This document shows, piece by piece, positions 63,636 through 64,000 of a stretch of 64,000 nt of DNA. Made by a program: the position numbers and the translations under genes. The DNA is from CAYOWK01 sp964407665 (GTDB lineage: Bacteria > Pseudomonadota > Alphaproteobacteria > Caulobacterales > Hyphomonadaceae), in assembly GCA_964407665.1 (NCBI GenBank), contig CAYOWK010000003.1, forward strand, positions 1 through 64,000, written 5' to 3'. Position 1 is the stretch's first letter. Every line of letters begins with the position of its first letter. The notes beneath the pieces were generated by a model, which was given only the letters and a program-made list of their open reading frames with translations, was not told the DNA's origin and did no database searches.

Positions 63636-64000
63636 ATGACGGCTGCGCGAGCGTCACGCGTCAAACTCAGTCGGGCGGCCTCCTTGACGTTCAAGGTGCT
63701 GTTCGCAATCGCCGCAGTGATCGCCGCCGGCGTGACCTACCTCGCAGTCACCGACAGCGGCCCCACAAGCGCAGGCCAGCCCGGATCCCTCTGGCTCCTC
63801 ACGGGCAACCTGGCCCTCATCGCCGGCATCGGCGGCGTTCTGGGTTTCCGCGTCTACCAGCTTGTGCGCGAGAACCGCGAAACCAATGGCGGCGCCCGCC
63901 TGCGGCTCCGCATCATCTTCCTCTTTTCACTCGCGGCGGCCATCCCGACCCTGATCGTTGCCGGGTTCCTGGCGGTTGCAATCAACCGGAGTGTCGAGAG
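63636..64000 (+). CDS. ntrY: Nitrogen sensor histidine kinase NtrY (3' end missing)
   Basis: The open frame from ATG 63636 runs off the window end (121 residues visible). It starts with a basic segment and two membrane helices (FKVLFAIAAVIAAGVTYLAV, LWLLTGNLALIAGIGGVLGF), then FRVYQLVRENRETNGGARLRLRIIFLFSLAAAIPTLIVAGF, the NtrY N-terminal signature. The position after ntrBC agrees. The 242-bp gap from ntrC contains no gene and presumably holds its own promoter. Confidence 0.85.
   Translation, partial: MTAARASRVKLSRAASLTFKVLFAIAAVIAAGVTYLAVTDSGPTSAGQPGSLWLLTGNLALIAGIGGVLGFRVYQLVRENRETNGGARLRLRIIFLFSLAAAIPTLIVAGFLAVAINRSVE

Overview
This is a high-GC chromosomal window from an alphaproteobacterium, most likely a stalked or budding member of Caulobacterales (Hyphomonadaceae-like). 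Three polarity and division genes point there: a SpmX-type degenerate muramidase with two C-terminal membrane helices, a PodJ-type polar scaffold, and the MipZ division-site ATPase. The dusB(nifR3)-ntrB-ntrC-ntrY order, fused ispDF, ligase-associated repair genes and betaine-lipid gene btaA also fit alphaproteobacteria. No prophage, insertion sequence, integrase or CRISPR array was seen. Both ends are cut: the left end lies inside a propionyl-CoA carboxylase alpha gene and the right end inside ntrY.

Layout. 1-9.2 kb: pccA end, a CBS-like membrane protein, lipB, a lone FliN-like gene, tRNA-Leu(GAG), mgtE, spmX, a cyclic-nucleotide-binding patatin and a methylglutaconyl-CoA-hydratase-like enzyme. 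9.2-15.2 kb: DUF3667, DUF1489, panC, a SPOR-like protein, mipZ and DUF502. 15.2-27 kb, mostly minus strand: recG, tex, ATP-dependent DNA ligase, a tyrosine phosphatase, a 950-bp gene-free tract packed with inverted repeats, a carboxylesterase, a two-helix membrane protein and the ligase-associated exonuclease. 27-36.9 kb: an eight-gene, tightly coupled plus-strand operon. 36.7-43.8 kb: alpha carbonic anhydrase, ligase-associated DEXH helicase and metallophosphoesterase, and a TSUP/TIGR02186 membrane pair. 44-54 kb: podJ, then a MerR regulator followed by a complete-looking beta-oxidation set. 54-64 kb: Aas-like acyl-ACP synthetase, lipA, a COQ10-like protein, pncC, ispDF, and the nitrogen-regulation genes.

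The most interesting part is 27071-36875. A class I-type HMG-CoA reductase is followed, mostly with 4-nt start/stop overlaps, by a UbiA-family prenyltransferase, a PEP-synthase-like phosphotransferase, a BtaA-like SAM:3-amino-3-carboxypropyl transferase, a phytol/dolichol-kinase-like membrane protein, a GNAT-like protein, an AMP-forming ligase and a small membrane protein. The organism carries the MEP gene ispDF in the same window, and no other mevalonate-pathway enzyme is visible. This looks like a dedicated pathway for an unusual lipid or prenylated metabolite; its product cannot be read from sequence.

Two further points stand out. The four ligase-associated DNA-repair proteins (ligase, exonuclease, Lhr-core helicase, phosphoesterase) are all present but split into two halves flanking that lipid operon. 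NtrC lacks the GAFTGA sigma-54 contact loop. Several enzymes meet in acyl-CoA and lipoate metabolism (pccA, liuC-like, fad set, aas-like, lipA/lipB), but they are scattered rather than in one operon. Family calls rest on motifs read by eye; no database search was run.
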